64,000 nt of DNA from Pseudoalteromonas piscicida (GCF_000238315.3 NZ_CP011924.1:1-64000), one strand, 5' to 3'; shown: positions 10,346 to 20,776, numbered from the stretch's first letter. The notes: a model not told the origin generated them from the sequence alone. Translations and numbers: made by a program.

Positions 10346-11437
10346 TTACACATTAAATAAGAAGTTCATCACATCGCCGTCTTTTACGATGTATTCTTTA
10401 CCTTCTTGACGCATTTTACCTGCGTCTTTTGCACCAGATTCACCACGGAACTCGATATAATCATCAAAGCCGATAGTCTGTGCACGAATAAAACCACGCT
10501 CAAAATCTGTGTGGATTTTACCTGCAGCTTGTGGTGCTGTTGCGCCAACAGGGATAGTCCATGCACGTACTTCTTTTACGCCAGCTGTAAAGTAAGTTTG
10601 CAGTTTCAACAACTCATAACCACCACGGATCACGCGGTTCAGGCCCGGTTCTTCTAAGCCTAAGTCATCCATAAACTCTTTCTTATCTTCTTCTTCAAGT
10701 TCAGAAAGTTCAGCCTCAATTGCTGCACATACAGGGATCACAACCGCGTCTTCTGCAGCTGCAATTTCACGTACTTTGTCTAGGAATGGGTTGTTTTCAA
10801 AGCCATCTTCATTAACGTTAGCGATGTACATGGTTGGCTTAATCGTTAAGAAGTTTAGGTAGCTTATTGCTGCCGCTTCTTCTTTATTTAGCTCAAGTGA
10901 GCGAAGCGTTAAGCCTTCGTCCAAGTGCGCTTTCACTTTTTCAAGTACAACGAGTTCAAATTTCGCGTCTTTATCGCCGCCTTTCGCTTTCTTCGCGTTA
11001 CGTAAAACTGCGCGATCAGCAGTATCCATGTCTGCAAGTACTAGTTCAGTGTTGATAACATCAATGTCTTCAGCAGGATCGATTTGACCAGCAACGTGAA
11101 CGATATTTTCATTTTCAAAACAGCGAACTACGTGACCGATAGCATCCGTTTCACGGATGTTTGCCAAAAATTGGTTACCTAAACCTTCACCTTTCGATGC
11201 GCCTTTTACCAAACCGGCAATATCCACAAACTCCATTGAAGTTGGGATAGTACGCTGAGGGTTTACAATTTCAGCTAGCTGGTCAAGACGAGCATCTGGT
11301 ACTGGTACTACACCGGTATTCGGTTCGATAGTACAGAAAGGAAAGTTTGCGGCCTCAATGCCCGCTTTAGTCAACGCATTAAATAAAGTAGATTTACCTA
11401 CGTTAGGTAAACCAACAATGCCACATTTAAAACCCAT
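10346..11437 (-). CDS. ychF: redox-regulated/ribosome-binding ATPase YchF (Obg-like)
   Basis: 363 aa, full length for the family. The P-loop GLPNVGKST is at residues 9-17, the G3 motif DIAGLV at 72-77, and the G4 position reads NVNE (207-210) instead of NKxD, the change that gives this TRAFAC member ATP rather than GTP specificity. A C-terminal TGS domain follows (about 280-361, ending in [10 protein letters not shown]). The ATG has AGGAAT upstream. It is the last gene of rplY-pth-ychF, with 96 bp between pth and ychF. Known role of the family: cytosolic ribosome-associated ATPase linked to translation and oxidative stress. The match is very clear. Confidence 0.97.
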   Translation of the reverse strand: MGFKCGIVGLPNVGKSTLFNALTKAGIEAANFPFCTIEPNTGVVPVPDARLDQLAEIVNPQRTIPTSMEFVDIAGLVKGASKGEGLGNQFLANIRETDAIGHVVRCFENENIVHVAGQIDPAEDIDVINTELVLADMDTADRAVLRNAKKAKGGDKDAKFELVVLEKVKAHLDEGLTLRSLELNKEEAAAISYLNFLTIKPTMYIANVNEDGFENNPFLDKVREIAAAEDAVVIPVCAAIEAELSELEEEDKKEFMDDLGLEEPGLNRVIRGGYELLKLQTYFTAGVKEVRAWTIPVGATAPQAAGKIHTDFERGFIRAQTIGFDDYIEFRGESGAKDAGKMRQEGKEYIVKDGDVMNFLFNV

Positions 11438-11533
11438 AGTGTTTATTCCTAAATTTCTACCGTATTATCTCAAGCACGCATCATGGCGAACGAGAAGCTT
11501 AGGTATTACTCAATCAATCGCAGCAGTGAACTG

Positions 11534-12118
11534 TTACGGTTTAAATGAATGTAGTCGATTTTGCGCTTTTAACACACCGTCTTTTGCGAGTATTTCTATA
11601 CATCGGACTGCTTCATCCACAGCGGCATCAATTTTCTCTTGATCAGCTTGTGGTGCTTTGCCTAAAACCCATCCCGTGACTTTGTCTCTGTGTCCTGGGT
11701 GACCAATACCAACGCGCAATCGCATAAATTCTTTGTTATTTGCCATTTTAGCGATTATGTCTTTTAAGCCATTGTGACCGCCGTGACCGCCACCTTTTTT
11801 GAGTTTAGCGATACCGGGTTCTAAATCCATTTCATCGTGAGCAACAAGAATACTCTCGACGGGGATCTTATAAAAATTGGCAAGACTCGCGACCGCTTTA
11901 CCACTTAAGTTCATATAAGTTGTAGGGATCAGCAATTTAAACTCTTGATTATTGATGAGCACTTTGCCGGTGAGGCCGTGATGTTTAGCGTCTGGTTTTA
12001 GGAGGCAATTGTATCTTCTGGCTAGTTCTTCGATAAACCAAGCGCCAGCGTTATGACGGGTGTTTGCGTATTCGGGGCCTGGATTAGCCAGGCCCACAAG
12101 CATTTGAATATTATTCAA
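11534..12118 (-). CDS. pth: peptidyl-tRNA hydrolase
   Basis: 194 aa. It cleaves peptidyl-tRNAs released by stalled ribosomes, recycling tRNA in the cytosol. Active-site residues of the family are in place: Asn12 and His22 (motif NTRHNAG), Asn70 (TTYMNLSG), Asp95 (AHDEMDLE) and Asn116 ([12 protein letters not shown]). The given start is TTG with AGGTG about 9 nt upstream; the first in-frame ATG is five codons later, has no visible Shine-Dalgarno and would leave no residues before MLVGLANPG. It lies 19 bp after rplY, the arrangement seen in many proteobacteria. Confidence 0.96.
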   Translation of the reverse strand: MNNIQMLVGLANPGPEYANTRHNAGAWFIEELARRYNCLLKPDAKHHGLTGKVLINNQEFKLLIPTTYMNLSGKAVASLANFYKIPVESILVAHDEMDLEPGIAKLKKGGGHGGHNGLKDIIAKMANNKEFMRLRVGIGHPGHRDKVTGWVLGKAPQADQEKIDAAVDEAVRCIEILAKDGVLKAQNRLHSFKP

Positions 12119-12137
12119 GGTGTTAACACCTGAACAA

Positions 12138-12746
12138 TTACTCAGCTGCGTCTTCAGCAGACTCTTCAGCAGGAGCTGCTTTAGGAGCGTTTACTGAAAC
12201 AACCGCTTGGTCGTGATCTGCACCTTTAGCAAGTTCAACTGAAACAACGCCAGCTGGAAGCTTGATATCAGATAGGTGTAGAGTTGCGCCAACAGCTAGA
12301 GTCGCTACGTCAACTTCGATGAACTCAGGAAGTCTTGCTGGAAGACAAGTGATTTCAATTTCAGTTAGTTGGTGAACGATAGTGTTGCCACCTTTAGTTG
12401 CTTTCTCTTCGTTGATGAAGTGAACAGGAACTTTAGTGTGAAGCTTTTGAGAAGCATCAACGCGTTGGAAGTCTAAGTGAGTGATCTTAGGCTTGTACGG
12501 GTGACGTTGCATATCTTTAAGAATTGCTTCAACAGACTCACCGCCAATGTTTAGCGTTAGGATGTGAGTGTAGAAACCTTCGTCTTCTTGCGCTTTCAAT
12601 ACTTTGTTGTGATCAAAAGTTAGTGAAACTGCATCTTTACCAGCACCGTATAGGATTGCAGGAACTTTGTCAGCGCGACGTAGGCGGCGGCTCGCACCAG
12701 TACCTAGGTCAGAACGTACTTCAGCGTCTAATTTGTATACAGACAT
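12138..12746 (-). CDS. rplY: 50S ribosomal protein L25 (long, CTC/TL5 type)
   Basis: 202 aa from the ATG at 12746, which has GGAGA just upstream (that same GGAGA would be coding if a more distal TTG were used). The N-terminal L25 5S-rRNA-binding domain (about 1-95, [15 protein letters not shown]) is followed by the C-terminal beta domain of the long TL5/CTC form and an Ala/Glu-rich tail. It binds 5S rRNA in the 50S subunit. It heads the operon with pth and ychF. Codon use looks highly biased, as expected for a ribosomal protein. Confidence 0.96.
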   Translation of the reverse strand: MSVYKLDAEVRSDLGTGASRRLRRADKVPAILYGAGKDAVSLTFDHNKVLKAQEDEGFYTHILTLNIGGESVEAILKDMQRHPYKPKITHLDFQRVDASQKLHTKVPVHFINEEKATKGGNTIVHQLTEIEITCLPARLPEFIEVDVATLAVGATLHLSDIKLPAGVVSVELAKGADHDQAVVSVNAPKAAPAEESAEDAAE

Positions 12747-12863
12747 GGATGTCTCCAAAATAATTTAAGTTAATGTGTCAGAGAGCTCGCGACCAAGCTC
12801 CCTGCCTAAAAAAGGCGCGCCAATATACCACTAACGCACCGGCAATGAAACCTATAAAACAAA

Positions 12864-12887
12864 AAAAGCACCAGAGGTGCTTTTTGG
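12864..12887 (-). terminator. rho-independent terminator after prs
   Basis: Minus-strand hairpin AAAAGCACC-TCT-GGTGCTTTT plus T residues, 20 bp past the prs stop, so rplY has its own promoter in 12759-12860. Confidence 0.85.
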
Positions 12888-12907
12888 CTAATCAGTTTTG
12901 GTGCCGA

Positions 12908-13855
12908 TTAGTGTTGAAACATCGCAGAGATTGACTCTTCGTTGCTGATACGGCGGATAGTTTCGGCCATCATATCCGCAAGTGTTAGTACTTTGATGTT
13001 ATCAAGCGCTTTCAATTCATCAGAAAGTGGAATTGAATCAGTCACGATAACTTCATCGATAACTGAGTTGCGTAGATTTTCCGCAGCATTGCCCGAAAGT
13101 ACTGGGTGGGTTGCGTAAGCGAATACGCGTTTTGCACCGTGCTCTTTAAGTGCCGCTGCTGCTTTACATAAAGTACCGCCTGTATCTATCATGTCATCGA
13201 CAATGATACAGTCACGACCAGCAACATCACCAATGATGTGCATAACTTGAGAAACGTTAGCCTGTGGACGACGCTTATCAATGATCGCTAGGTCTTTATC
13301 ATCTAACAGTTTTGCAATCGCACGAGCACGAACCACACCACCGATATCAGGTGAAACTACTACTACATCTTCGAACTTACGCTCTTTCATGTCTTCGATT
13401 AGCACTGGGCTACCGAATACATTGTCAACAGGTACGTCGAAGAAGCCTTGGATTTGTTCTGCGTGTAGGTCAACGGTAAGAACACGGTCAACACCTACGC
13501 TTGAAAGGAAGTCTGCAACAACTTTAGCAGTAATTGGAACACGAGCAGAGCGCACACGGCGGTCTTGACGTGCGTAACCGAAATAAGGAATAACGGCTGT
13601 GATACGACCAGCAGATGCACGACGTAGCGCATCAACCATGACGATTAACTCCATTAAATTATCATTTGTAGGAGCACATGTTGATTGGATGATGAATACA
13701 TCTGAACCACGAACGTTTTCGTTGATTTGAACGCTAATTTCACCGTCGCTAAAACGGCCAACAACGGCATCACCTAACTCAATAAACAAACGTTTTGCAA
13801 CTTTTTGAGCTAGCTCAGGTGTTGCGTTACCAGCGAAGAGCTTCATGTCGGGCAC
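12908..13855 (-). CDS. prs: ribose-phosphate pyrophosphokinase
   Basis: 315 aa from a GTG start ([17 protein letters not shown]), matching the usual length; GAGG lies 9 nt upstream. The open frame extends 22 codons further up but without family similarity. It makes PRPP from ribose 5-phosphate and ATP for nucleotide, His, Trp and NAD synthesis. Visible motifs: the flexible-loop/ATP region [18 protein letters not shown], the ribose-phosphate loop [14 protein letters not shown], and the C-terminus [15 protein letters not shown]. It lies downstream of ispE, as in E. coli (lolB-ispE-prs). Confidence 0.97.
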   Translation of the reverse strand: MPDMKLFAGNATPELAQKVAKRLFIELGDAVVGRFSDGEISVQINENVRGSDVFIIQSTCAPTNDNLMELIVMVDALRRASAGRITAVIPYFGYARQDRRVRSARVPITAKVVADFLSSVGVDRVLTVDLHAEQIQGFFDVPVDNVFGSPVLIEDMKERKFEDVVVVSPDIGGVVRARAIAKLLDDKDLAIIDKRRPQANVSQVMHIIGDVAGRDCIIVDDMIDTGGTLCKAAAALKEHGAKRVFAYATHPVLSGNAAENLRNSVIDEVIVTDSIPLSDELKALDNIKVLTLADMMAETIRRISNEESISAMFQH

Positions 13856-13947
13856 GGTAGGGTTCCTCAGGCACTGAATTTTTTGGACTAACATGCAATG
13901 ACCATGAAATAAAAAAGTCAAAACAAGCTAACTTAAACAATTTACTT

Positions 13948-14796
13948 CTAGTTTTGCCAAGCGCGCAATTGTCGATGACAAATTGACTCACTTGTATTTT
14001 GGGCAATAAAGCCCTGCCAAGATGAAGGTAGAGTTTCGAGCACACGCAGCGCTGCCTCACGATTTTCAAACTCCGCGAAACAACAAGCTCCAGTACCAGT
14101 CATTTTGGTTGGTGCATATTTTAGCAACCACGCGAGGGTCTTTTCAACCTCGGGGTAAAGCTTTTTGACAAGAGTTTGACAGTCGTTGCCCGTATCCGAG
14201 AGTTTCCAACCACTTTTTAGCTTAGGCGTATTGCGTGGTAAATCTGGGTGAGTAAAGACTAACGCGGTACTGACATGAACGGGTGGGGCAACCACCAAAT
14301 ACCATTTTTGGGCGATGTCAATTGGCTCAAGTTGCTCGCCAACGCCGTGGGCTACAGCTGTTTTACCTTCAACAAAAACAGGCACATCGGCGCCTAGCTG
14401 GAGGCCAAGTTTTGCAAGTTCTGGGATAGTAAGCTGACATTGCCACAGCGCATTGAGTGCCAATAAAGTCGTGGCAGCATCGGATGAACCACCACCAACA
14501 CCTCCACCCATGGGAAGCTGTTTATTTAAGTGAATGTCGACACCAGCCGCAATTTTTTTATAGGGCTCAAGAATTTTGGCGGCTTTATAAATGAGGTTAT
14601 CTTCGAGTGGAATACCTGCGGTGTCACCACAAATGACGATTTCTTGCTGGTTACTGGTTAGCGTAAATGCTAATTCATCACCAAAATCTAAGAAAGTAAA
14701 TAAAGTTTCTAATTCATGGTAGCCGTCTTCTCGACGGCCATTGATATGCAAAAAAAGATTTAATTTTGCCGGTGCGCTTAGCGTCAATGTCTTCAT
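13948..14796 (-). CDS. ispE: 4-diphosphocytidyl-2-C-methyl-D-erythritol kinase
   Basis: 282 aa GHMP-family kinase of the non-mevalonate (MEP) isoprenoid pathway. The GHMP ATP-binding motif PMGGGVGGGSSDAAT is at 95-109, catalytic-type Lys11 is in SAPAKLNL, and GADVPVF carries the conserved Asp. The start overlaps the lolB stop by 4 nt (ATGA), indicating coupled translation. prs follows after 92 bp. Confidence 0.96.
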   Translation of the reverse strand: MKTLTLSAPAKLNLFLHINGRREDGYHELETLFTFLDFGDELAFTLTSNQQEIVICGDTAGIPLEDNLIYKAAKILEPYKKIAAGVDIHLNKQLPMGGGVGGGSSDAATTLLALNALWQCQLTIPELAKLGLQLGADVPVFVEGKTAVAHGVGEQLEPIDIAQKWYLVVAPPVHVSTALVFTHPDLPRNTPKLKSGWKLSDTGNDCQTLVKKLYPEVEKTLAWLLKYAPTKMTGTGACCFAEFENREAALRVLETLPSSWQGFIAQNTSESICHRQLRAWQN

Positions 14797-15398
14797 TTAA
14801 ACTGCCATGAAGTGATTAATACTTTGACCTCAATATTGGTCGATGAGAGTTTCATGCGGCTAGGCAGCCACATTCCGTCTTGCATTTTATATTGTTGATA
14901 GGTGATTTGCCACACTCGACCAGATGGGCTTTGCCACTGTGCATTGCTTATTCTGCCAAGGTCATCAAGTTCGCTGGCTGGTGCTTCAACTAAGCCCGTT
15001 AGCCACTGAGGGGCTTGATTGACTGGAAGAGAAAGACCACTTAAACGCTTAACCAGATCGCTACTATCCATGCCTTTATGGACATTGTCTTCAAAGGTCA
15101 GCTCCGAATGTGTGTCTAATTCTTCTAGCTCGAATATGCGGGTGCCAACAAAGCTGGTTAAGATCAGATTTTGTTTATCTTCTTTTAAATACCAATTAAA
15201 GTTAGCTGATTGACGATTGTCAGGGGCAATAAATGCAAGTTTACCTCTCGCTTGCCAATTTTTTTGTTGTTTTAGCCTAGATTGCCAGTCTTGTGCTACG
15301 TTTTGCTGAGGTAATTGTTGCGCACAACCCGTTAAAATTAATAAAAATATGAGTAAAATCAAATGAAGTTGTCTCAAAGGCCTTTCCTTACTTTCCAT
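14793..15398 (-). CDS. lolB: outer-membrane lipoprotein LolB
   Basis: 201 aa from Met at 15398 (MESKERPLRQ); a further in-frame ATG at 15458 would put 20 unlikely residues before the signal peptide and reach almost to the hemA start. It has an N-terminal positive region, a hydrophobic stretch LILLIFLLI and lipobox LTGC at about residue 24. LolB receives lipoproteins from LolA and inserts them into the outer membrane. The body fits the LolB beta-barrel family (QARGKLAFI, LSGLSLP, WQITY). It is divergent from hemA, as in E. coli. Confidence 0.93.
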   Translation of the reverse strand: MESKERPLRQLHLILLIFLLILTGCAQQLPQQNVAQDWQSRLKQQKNWQARGKLAFIAPDNRQSANFNWYLKEDKQNLILTSFVGTRIFELEELDTHSELTFEDNVHKGMDSSDLVKRLSGLSLPVNQAPQWLTGLVEAPASELDDLGRISNAQWQSPSGRVWQITYQQYKMQDGMWLPSRMKLSSTNIEVKVLITSWQFK

Positions 15399-15460
15399 AT
15401 TCGATTGATTTTTGGTAAAATTGCCGGCTTTAAAGCAGGGCTCGAGCAATACTGGCATCT

Positions 15461-16717
15461 ATGACCATCATCGCACTTGGTATCAATCACAAAACCGCGT
15501 CTGTAGAATTACGTGAAAAAGTGGCGTTTTCTCCAGAACAGCTTACAGAAGCATTGCACCAACTCCAACATTCTTCGCAGTTTAAAGAATCTGTGATTGT
15601 GTCGACCTGCAATCGAACCGAGATCTATTGTAGCCTTGAGTCTGCTGATCCCCAAGCACTACTCGGTTGGTTGTCAGATTTTCATAACATAGAGCAACGA
15701 GACTTAACAGAAAATGTCTATGTGCATATGAATCAGGATGCGGTGAACCATTTAATGCGAGTTGCCTGCGGTCTTGACTCATTGGTTTTAGGTGAGCCAC
15801 AAATTCTTGGGCAAATTAAACAAGCTTTTAGTACAGCCAAACAGCACCATGCAATTCAGCCAACATTTGAGCGCTTATTCCAAAAGACTTTTTCGGTGGC
15901 GAAGCAAGTACGCACTGAGACCGATATTGGTGCAAGTGCTGTTTCAGTGGCATATGCTGCTGTTAATTTGGCAAAGCATATTTACGGTCAATTGGATAAA
16001 ACTCAGGTCTTGTTAATTGGTGCCGGTGAAACAATTGAGTTAGTTGCTAAACACTTATCGCAGCATAACCCAAAGTCAATCACAGTCGCGAACCGCACAA
16101 TTGAGCGCGCACAAAACCTAGCAAAAGAAGTTGGCGGCAGTGTTATTTCACTGGCACAGTTGCCAGATGCGCTACCAAGTGCAGACATTGTTATTAGTTC
16201 AACTGCGAGCACCTTACCAATTATCGGTAAGGGAGTGGTCGAGCAAGCGCTTAAAAAACGTCGCCATAAACCAATGTTATTTATCGATATCGCGGTGCCT
16301 CGCGATATCGAAAGCCAAGTGTCAGAGTTGGATGCTGCTTATCTTTATTCAGTTGATGACCTGCAGGCGATAGTCAATGAAAACTTGGCCAGTCGTGAAC
16401 AAGCGGCCATTGAAGCGCAGCAGATCATCGATGTACGCACGCAAGAGTTTTCCGAGTGGCAACGTTCGCTGCATTCAGTGGATGTGATTAGGCAGTATCG
16501 CCAAAGCGCACAAGAAATTAAAAATGAGCTCGTGGACAAAGCACTAAATCAGCTACAATCGGGCAAAGAAGCAGATAAAATTATTATTGAATTAGCAAAT
16601 AAGCTGAGTAATCGACTAACACACGCACCAACACGCGCCATTCAAGAGGCTGCGAAAGAAGGCGATATAGATAAGTTAGCGCAACTCAAGCAAACATTAG
16701 GTATTGAGCAGGAATAA
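15461..16717 (+). CDS. hemA: glutamyl-tRNA reductase
   Basis: 418 aa. First committed step of C5-pathway tetrapyrrole synthesis: Glu-tRNA(Glu) to glutamate-1-semialdehyde, using NADPH. The catalytic Cys50 is in VIVSTCNRTEIY; ALGINHKTA (5-13) and the NADPH-binding LLIGAGETIELVAKHL are present. The C-terminal dimerisation helix ends the protein. A TAAAAT -10-like box at 15416-15421 lies in the lolB/hemA intergenic region. It heads a co-directional operon with prfA and prmC; prfA starts 7 bp after the stop. Confidence 0.97.
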   Translation: MTIIALGINHKTASVELREKVAFSPEQLTEALHQLQHSSQFKESVIVSTCNRTEIYCSLESADPQALLGWLSDFHNIEQRDLTENVYVHMNQDAVNHLMRVACGLDSLVLGEPQILGQIKQAFSTAKQHHAIQPTFERLFQKTFSVAKQVRTETDIGASAVSVAYAAVNLAKHIYGQLDKTQVLLIGAGETIELVAKHLSQHNPKSITVANRTIERAQNLAKEVGGSVISLAQLPDALPSADIVISSTASTLPIIGKGVVEQALKKRRHKPMLFIDIAVPRDIESQVSELDAAYLYSVDDLQAIVNENLASREQAAIEAQQIIDVRTQEFSEWQRSLHSVDVIRQYRQSAQEIKNELVDKALNQLQSGKEADKIIIELANKLSNRLTHAPTRAIQEAAKEGDIDKLAQLKQTLGIEQE

Positions 16718-16724
16718 CGTGTAA

Positions 16725-17813
16725 ATGAAAGAGTCTGTATATCGTAAGTTAGAAACCTTAGTAGAGCGCTATGAAGAAGTTCAAGCGATGCTAAGCTCGC
16801 CTGAGGTGATTAGCGATCAGAACCGCTTTCGCGCCTTGTCAAAAGAGTTTTCAGAATTGGAAGACGTAGTTAAAGCGTTTACAGCCTACCAGCAGGCTCA
16901 GGAAGACGTCGCAACTGCTGAAGAAATGCTAAAAGACTCAGATCCAGACATGCGTGAAATGGCACAGGAAGAGTATAAAGAAGCAAAAGCTGCCATTGCT
17001 GCGCTTGAAGATGACCTTCAAGTATTGATGTTACCAAAAGATCCAAAAGACAATAACAACGTATTCCTGGAAGTGCGTGCAGGAACCGGTGGTGATGAAG
17101 CCGCGATTTTCGCTGGCGATTTATTTCATATGTATAGCCGCTATGCAGAAACGCAAAAGTGGCGTGTTGAAATCGTGAGCGCGAATGAAGGCGAGCACGG
17201 TGGCTATAAAGAAGTTATCGCTAACATTAGTGGCGACGGTGTTTATGGCAAACTTAAGTTTGAATCTGGCGCTCACCGTGTACAGCGTGTGCCTGAAACC
17301 GAATCTCAAGGCCGTGTTCACACCTCTGCGTGTACGGTTGCAGTGATGGCAGAGATCCCAGAGGCAGAAGCAATCGAAATTAATCCATCTGATCTAAAAG
17401 TGGATACTTTCCGTGCATCAGGTGCCGGTGGTCAGCACGTAAACAAAACTGATTCCGCTATTCGTATCACTCACTTGCCGACAGGCGTTGTGGTTGAATG
17501 TCAGGACGAACGTTCACAACATAAAAACAGAGCGAAAGCGTTGTCTGTACTCAGTGCGCGTTTACAGCAAGCTGAAGATGAAAAACGTGCGGCAGCAGAA
17601 GCTTCTGAACGTCGTAATCTAGTAGGTAGCGGTGACCGCTCTGAGCGTATTCGTACTTACAACTTCCCGCAGGGCCGTATTACCGATCACCGTATCAACC
17701 TGACACTTTATCGCCTTAATGAAGTGATCTCCGGTGAGCTGGGTGCTGTTATCGATCCACTGGTTATTGAATACCAGGCTGATCTACTAGCTGCAATGAG
17801 CGAAAGCGATTAA
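16725..17813 (+). CDS. prfA: peptide chain release factor 1
   Basis: 362 aa. It recognises UAA/UAG stop codons on the ribosome and triggers peptide release. The GGQ hydrolysis motif is at 235-237 ([15 protein letters not shown]), and the codon-recognition tripeptide is P190-E-T192 (PxT type, proving RF1 rather than RF2). AGGA lies upstream of the ATG. The stop overlaps the prmC start by 1 nt; PrmC is the enzyme that methylates the GGQ glutamine. Confidence 0.97.
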   Translation: MKESVYRKLETLVERYEEVQAMLSSPEVISDQNRFRALSKEFSELEDVVKAFTAYQQAQEDVATAEEMLKDSDPDMREMAQEEYKEAKAAIAALEDDLQVLMLPKDPKDNNNVFLEVRAGTGGDEAAIFAGDLFHMYSRYAETQKWRVEIVSANEGEHGGYKEVIANISGDGVYGKLKFESGAHRVQRVPETESQGRVHTSACTVAVMAEIPEAEAIEINPSDLKVDTFRASGAGGQHVNKTDSAIRITHLPTGVVVECQDERSQHKNRAKALSVLSARLQQAEDEKRAAAEASERRNLVGSGDRSERIRTYNFPQGRITDHRINLTLYRLNEVISGELGAVIDPLVIEYQADLLAAMSESD

Positions 17814-18655
17814 TGCCAACACTTAACATTGCCCAAGCCGTTGCTTGGGCAACTTCTGAGCTGCTACCACACTCCGAGTCAGCAAAGCTCGATAGCGAAG
17901 TGTTATTACTCCATGTTATCGATAAAAACCGCACTTATCTCTTTACTTGGCCCGAAGCTGAGCTTTCTACATTAGAGCAGCAGCGATTCGAAGAATGTAT
18001 CGCACGCCGTGTTACAGGAGAGCCTGTCGCACACATCACAGGTCAAAGAGAATTCTGGAGCTTGCCTTTAAAAGTCAACAACAGCACGCTTATTCCAAGG
18101 CCTGATACTGAGACTTTGATTGAGCATGTTTTAACTCTTAGCATGCCAAATGACGCTCAGGTGCTAGACTTAGGCACAGGTACTGGCGCGATAGCACTGG
18201 CGTTGGCGAGTGAATATCCAGCTTGGCAAATCACCGCAGTAGATGCTTCAGCAGATGCCGTGGCGCTTGCAAAGTCTAATCAATCTCAGTTGGGCTTTAG
18301 AAACGTGTCGATTTTGCAAAGTGATTGGTTTAGCGCGGTTGCAGAACAACAGTTTGATTTGATTGTGAGTAATCCGCCTTATATTGATGAAGCCGATCAC
18401 CACTTATCGCAAGGGGATGTGAGATTTGAACCGCTCAGCGCGCTGGTCGCGGATGACCATGGCTATGCGGATATTTTTCATATCATCAGGACGGCTAAGC
18501 TACATCTGAACTCGGGGGGATATTTGCTACTTGAACATGGTTTTGAGCAAGCAGATAAGATCCAACAGTTTTTTGCAGAAATGGCGTATATTAATATACT
18601 TACAATAAAAGATATGGCAGGGTGTGATAGAGTGACGTTGGCAATGTTGCCGTAA
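17813..18655 (+). CDS. prmC: protein-(glutamine-N5) methyltransferase for release factors
   Basis: 280 aa class I SAM-dependent methyltransferase. The SAM loop DLGTGTGAIALALA is at 119-132 and the catalytic NPPY at 187-190 (VSNPPYIDEADHH). It methylates the Gln of the GGQ motif in RF1 and RF2. The start codon shares a base with the prfA stop (TAATG), so the two are translationally coupled. Confidence 0.97.
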   Translation: MPTLNIAQAVAWATSELLPHSESAKLDSEVLLLHVIDKNRTYLFTWPEAELSTLEQQRFEECIARRVTGEPVAHITGQREFWSLPLKVNNSTLIPRPDTETLIEHVLTLSMPNDAQVLDLGTGTGAIALALASEYPAWQITAVDASADAVALAKSNQSQLGFRNVSILQSDWFSAVAEQQFDLIVSNPPYIDEADHHLSQGDVRFEPLSALVADDHGYADIFHIIRTAKLHLNSGGYLLLEHGFEQADKIQQFFAEMAYINILTIKDMAGCDRVTLAMLP

Positions 18656-18702
18656 AGTCATGAACTCACACGAAAGTTAGGCGCTTCAATAGGATCCGCA
18701 AT

Positions 18703-20244
18703 ATGGATGATTTTTTGTTTTCAGACGAACCCGCTGACGTAGTTGAACCCGAAAAAGTAGGCACTTGGAAGGTAATTATTGTCGATGATGAGCCCGAAGT
18801 GCATGCAGTGACAAAATTAGCACTGAGTGACTTTGAGTTTCAAAAAAAGCGTCTGGAATTTATTAGCGCTTATTCGGGTGAAGAAGCAAAGAAAATCGTC
18901 GATGCCAATCCCGATGCTGCAGTGGTATTGTTGGATGTTGTCATGGAAACTGACGATGCTGGTTTGCAGGTCGCAAAATACATTCGTGAAACCGCCAAAA
19001 ACAATCATATCCGTATCATTTTAAGAACTGGTCAGCCGGGTCAAGCGCCTGAGCGCCAAGTTATCGTGAACTACGATATCAACGACTATAAGTCAAAAAC
19101 AGAACTCACCGCGCAAAAGCTCTTTACTGTGGTCATGTCGAGTTTACGTTCATATCGTGACATTCTCGCCATCGATCAATCAAGACAAGGGTTTGAGAAA
19201 ATCATTAAAGCCTCTCGCGATATTTTTGCTACTCACTCAATTGAGAGTTTTATTGAGGGCGTGTTACAGCAACTTACTTCGCTGATAGGCACGGTCGACC
19301 AAGCCATGTATGCAACGTCACTTGCGGCGGGTAAAGAAGCTGGTCAAACGAACGATCAACTGGTTGTATTTGCAGGGCGTGGAGAGTTTGAAAGTAGCGA
19401 AGGTAAGCCGATTTCTGAAGTGCTTAGCAGCGACCAAATGGATGCTTGCTTAAAAGCACTACAAGATAAAGACATTGTATATAAAGACAATTACCTATTC
19501 GCCTATTGCTCCAGTGACTATAACCACGCCTCAATGCTATTTGTGTCTGGTATTCCTGAATTCTTAACCGAAACTCAGCGTCATTTAATTGATATTTTTG
19601 CTCAAAATATGCAATTGGCGTACGAAAATGTACAGCTACAAGCCGAGATTGAAGATACCCAGCAAGAACTGGTGATCCGTTTAAGTGAAGCGCTTGAGCT
19701 TCATTCCACCAATACCGGCAATCATGTGAAGCGGGTGGCATATCTTTGTCATACGCTTGCCAAAGAAATGGGTCTTTCTGATAAAGAAGCAGAGCTGGTG
19801 AAAATGGCGTCACCACTGCACGATGTGGGTAAAGTTGGAATTCCTGACGCGATTTTAAATAAGCCTAGCAAGCTGGATGACGAAGAGTGGAAAGTCATGC
19901 AAACCCATACAGACAAAGGCTTTGACTTGTTAAAAGATTCTCGCCGTGAGATTGTCAGTGCGGGCGCACTAATCGCTCGAGACCACCATGAAAAATGGGA
20001 TGGCAGCGGTTATCCGAAAGGTAAAAAAGGCGATGAAATACACCTTTATGGTCGCATCGTAGCGCTAGCTGATGTGTATGATGCATTACGCCATAAACGT
20101 TGCTACAAAGAGGCATGGAGCCAAGAAGAAGCGCAAAAAGAGATTACAGCGCAAAAGGGAAAACACTTTGACCCCAAACTCGTAGATGTATTCAACCGTT
20201 GTATTAATGAGTTAGAATTGATCCTACAACGTTTCCCTGATTAG
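18703..20244 (+). CDS. response regulator with DUF3369 and HD-GYP c-di-GMP phosphodiesterase domains
   Basis: 513 aa. The N-terminal receiver domain (about 22-150) has acidic pair Asp28/Asp29, phosphoacceptor Asp78 (VVLLDVVME) and a Lys in DYKSKTE. A DUF3369-like linker (about 165-315) follows, then an HD-GYP domain with H373-D374 (SPLHDVGKVGIPDAIL), HH at about 428 and G436-Y437-P438 (WDGSGYP). The conserved metal/HD-GYP residues look intact, so c-di-GMP hydrolysis to pGpG/GMP is expected, switched by phosphorylation. The partner kinase is not in the window. It lies between prmC and sirB2, an insertion into an otherwise E. coli-like gene order, 8 bp before sirB2. Confidence 0.93.
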   Translation: MDDFLFSDEPADVVEPEKVGTWKVIIVDDEPEVHAVTKLALSDFEFQKKRLEFISAYSGEEAKKIVDANPDAAVVLLDVVMETDDAGLQVAKYIRETAKNNHIRIILRTGQPGQAPERQVIVNYDINDYKSKTELTAQKLFTVVMSSLRSYRDILAIDQSRQGFEKIIKASRDIFATHSIESFIEGVLQQLTSLIGTVDQAMYATSLAAGKEAGQTNDQLVVFAGRGEFESSEGKPISEVLSSDQMDACLKALQDKDIVYKDNYLFAYCSSDYNHASMLFVSGIPEFLTETQRHLIDIFAQNMQLAYENVQLQAEIEDTQQELVIRLSEALELHSTNTGNHVKRVAYLCHTLAKEMGLSDKEAELVKMASPLHDVGKVGIPDAILNKPSKLDDEEWKVMQTHTDKGFDLLKDSRREIVSAGALIARDHHEKWDGSGYPKGKKGDEIHLYGRIVALADVYDALRHKRCYKEAWSQEEAQKEITAQKGKHFDPKLVDVFNRCINELELILQRFPD

Positions 20245-20252
20245 AGAATAAT

Positions 20253-20627
20253 ATGGATTACATGGCGTTAAAACATACGCACTTACTATTTGTGGTATTG
20301 AGCATAGTGCTTTTTTACACTCGCGCGTTTTCGCGTTTGGGCTCTGGTAAATTAGCAACAAACAAAGGCGTGTTTATTACCAGCCACAGCGTAGACACTT
20401 TGTTGTTAGTTACAGCGGTTATTTTAGCGGTAACGGCGGGGCTCAATCCTGCACAACAACCTTGGCTACTACAAAAAATCGTATTGGTGTTTGGTTATAT
20501 TGCGCTGGGTTTTGTAATTGCAAAAGCAAGTGTTAAAAAGACCAAATATTTGGCGCTAGGCGCTGCAACATTTGTACTAATGGCCATCGCGCACCTCGCC
20601 GTGAGCAAACAAGGCTTCTTTGCTTAA
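20253..20627 (+). CDS. sirB2: SirB2-family membrane protein
   Basis: 124 aa, with about four hydrophobic segments (HLLFVVLSIVLFYTR, LLLVTAVILAVTAG, IVLVFGYIALGFVIA, AATFVLMAIAHLAV). Position between prmC and sirB1/kdsA and size match the SirB2 (YchQ) family. Function is not established; the name comes from a historical link to Salmonella invasion regulation. Confidence 0.85.
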   Translation: MDYMALKHTHLLFVVLSIVLFYTRAFSRLGSGKLATNKGVFITSHSVDTLLLVTAVILAVTAGLNPAQQPWLLQKIVLVFGYIALGFVIAKASVKKTKYLALGAATFVLMAIAHLAVSKQGFFA

Positions 20628-20737
20628 CCATTTCAATTGGCGCTTGGCTTATCACCGAGCGCTTCTATATCTCCATAATTAGTAAACATTTTTACTATTT
20701 CAGCGAACGATAGATTGGTATTACTAAATTTCCCCCC

Positions 20738-20765
20738 TTGGGAATATGGCAAAAAGTGGTAAACT
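20738..20765 (+). promoter_or_regulatory. possible sigma70 promoter before sirB1
   Basis: TTGGGA, a 16-bp spacer, then TAAACT. A start point near 20772 would leave almost no leader for an ATG at 20777 and would favour the ATG at 20807 for sirB1. Confidence 0.4.
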
Positions 20766-20776
20766 AGTCGTTCTAA

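Noticed and set aside
12138..12758. Longer rplY start (TTG, four extra codons)
   Set aside because: It would use the Shine-Dalgarno GGAGA as coding sequence; the ATG at 12746 is correctly spaced.
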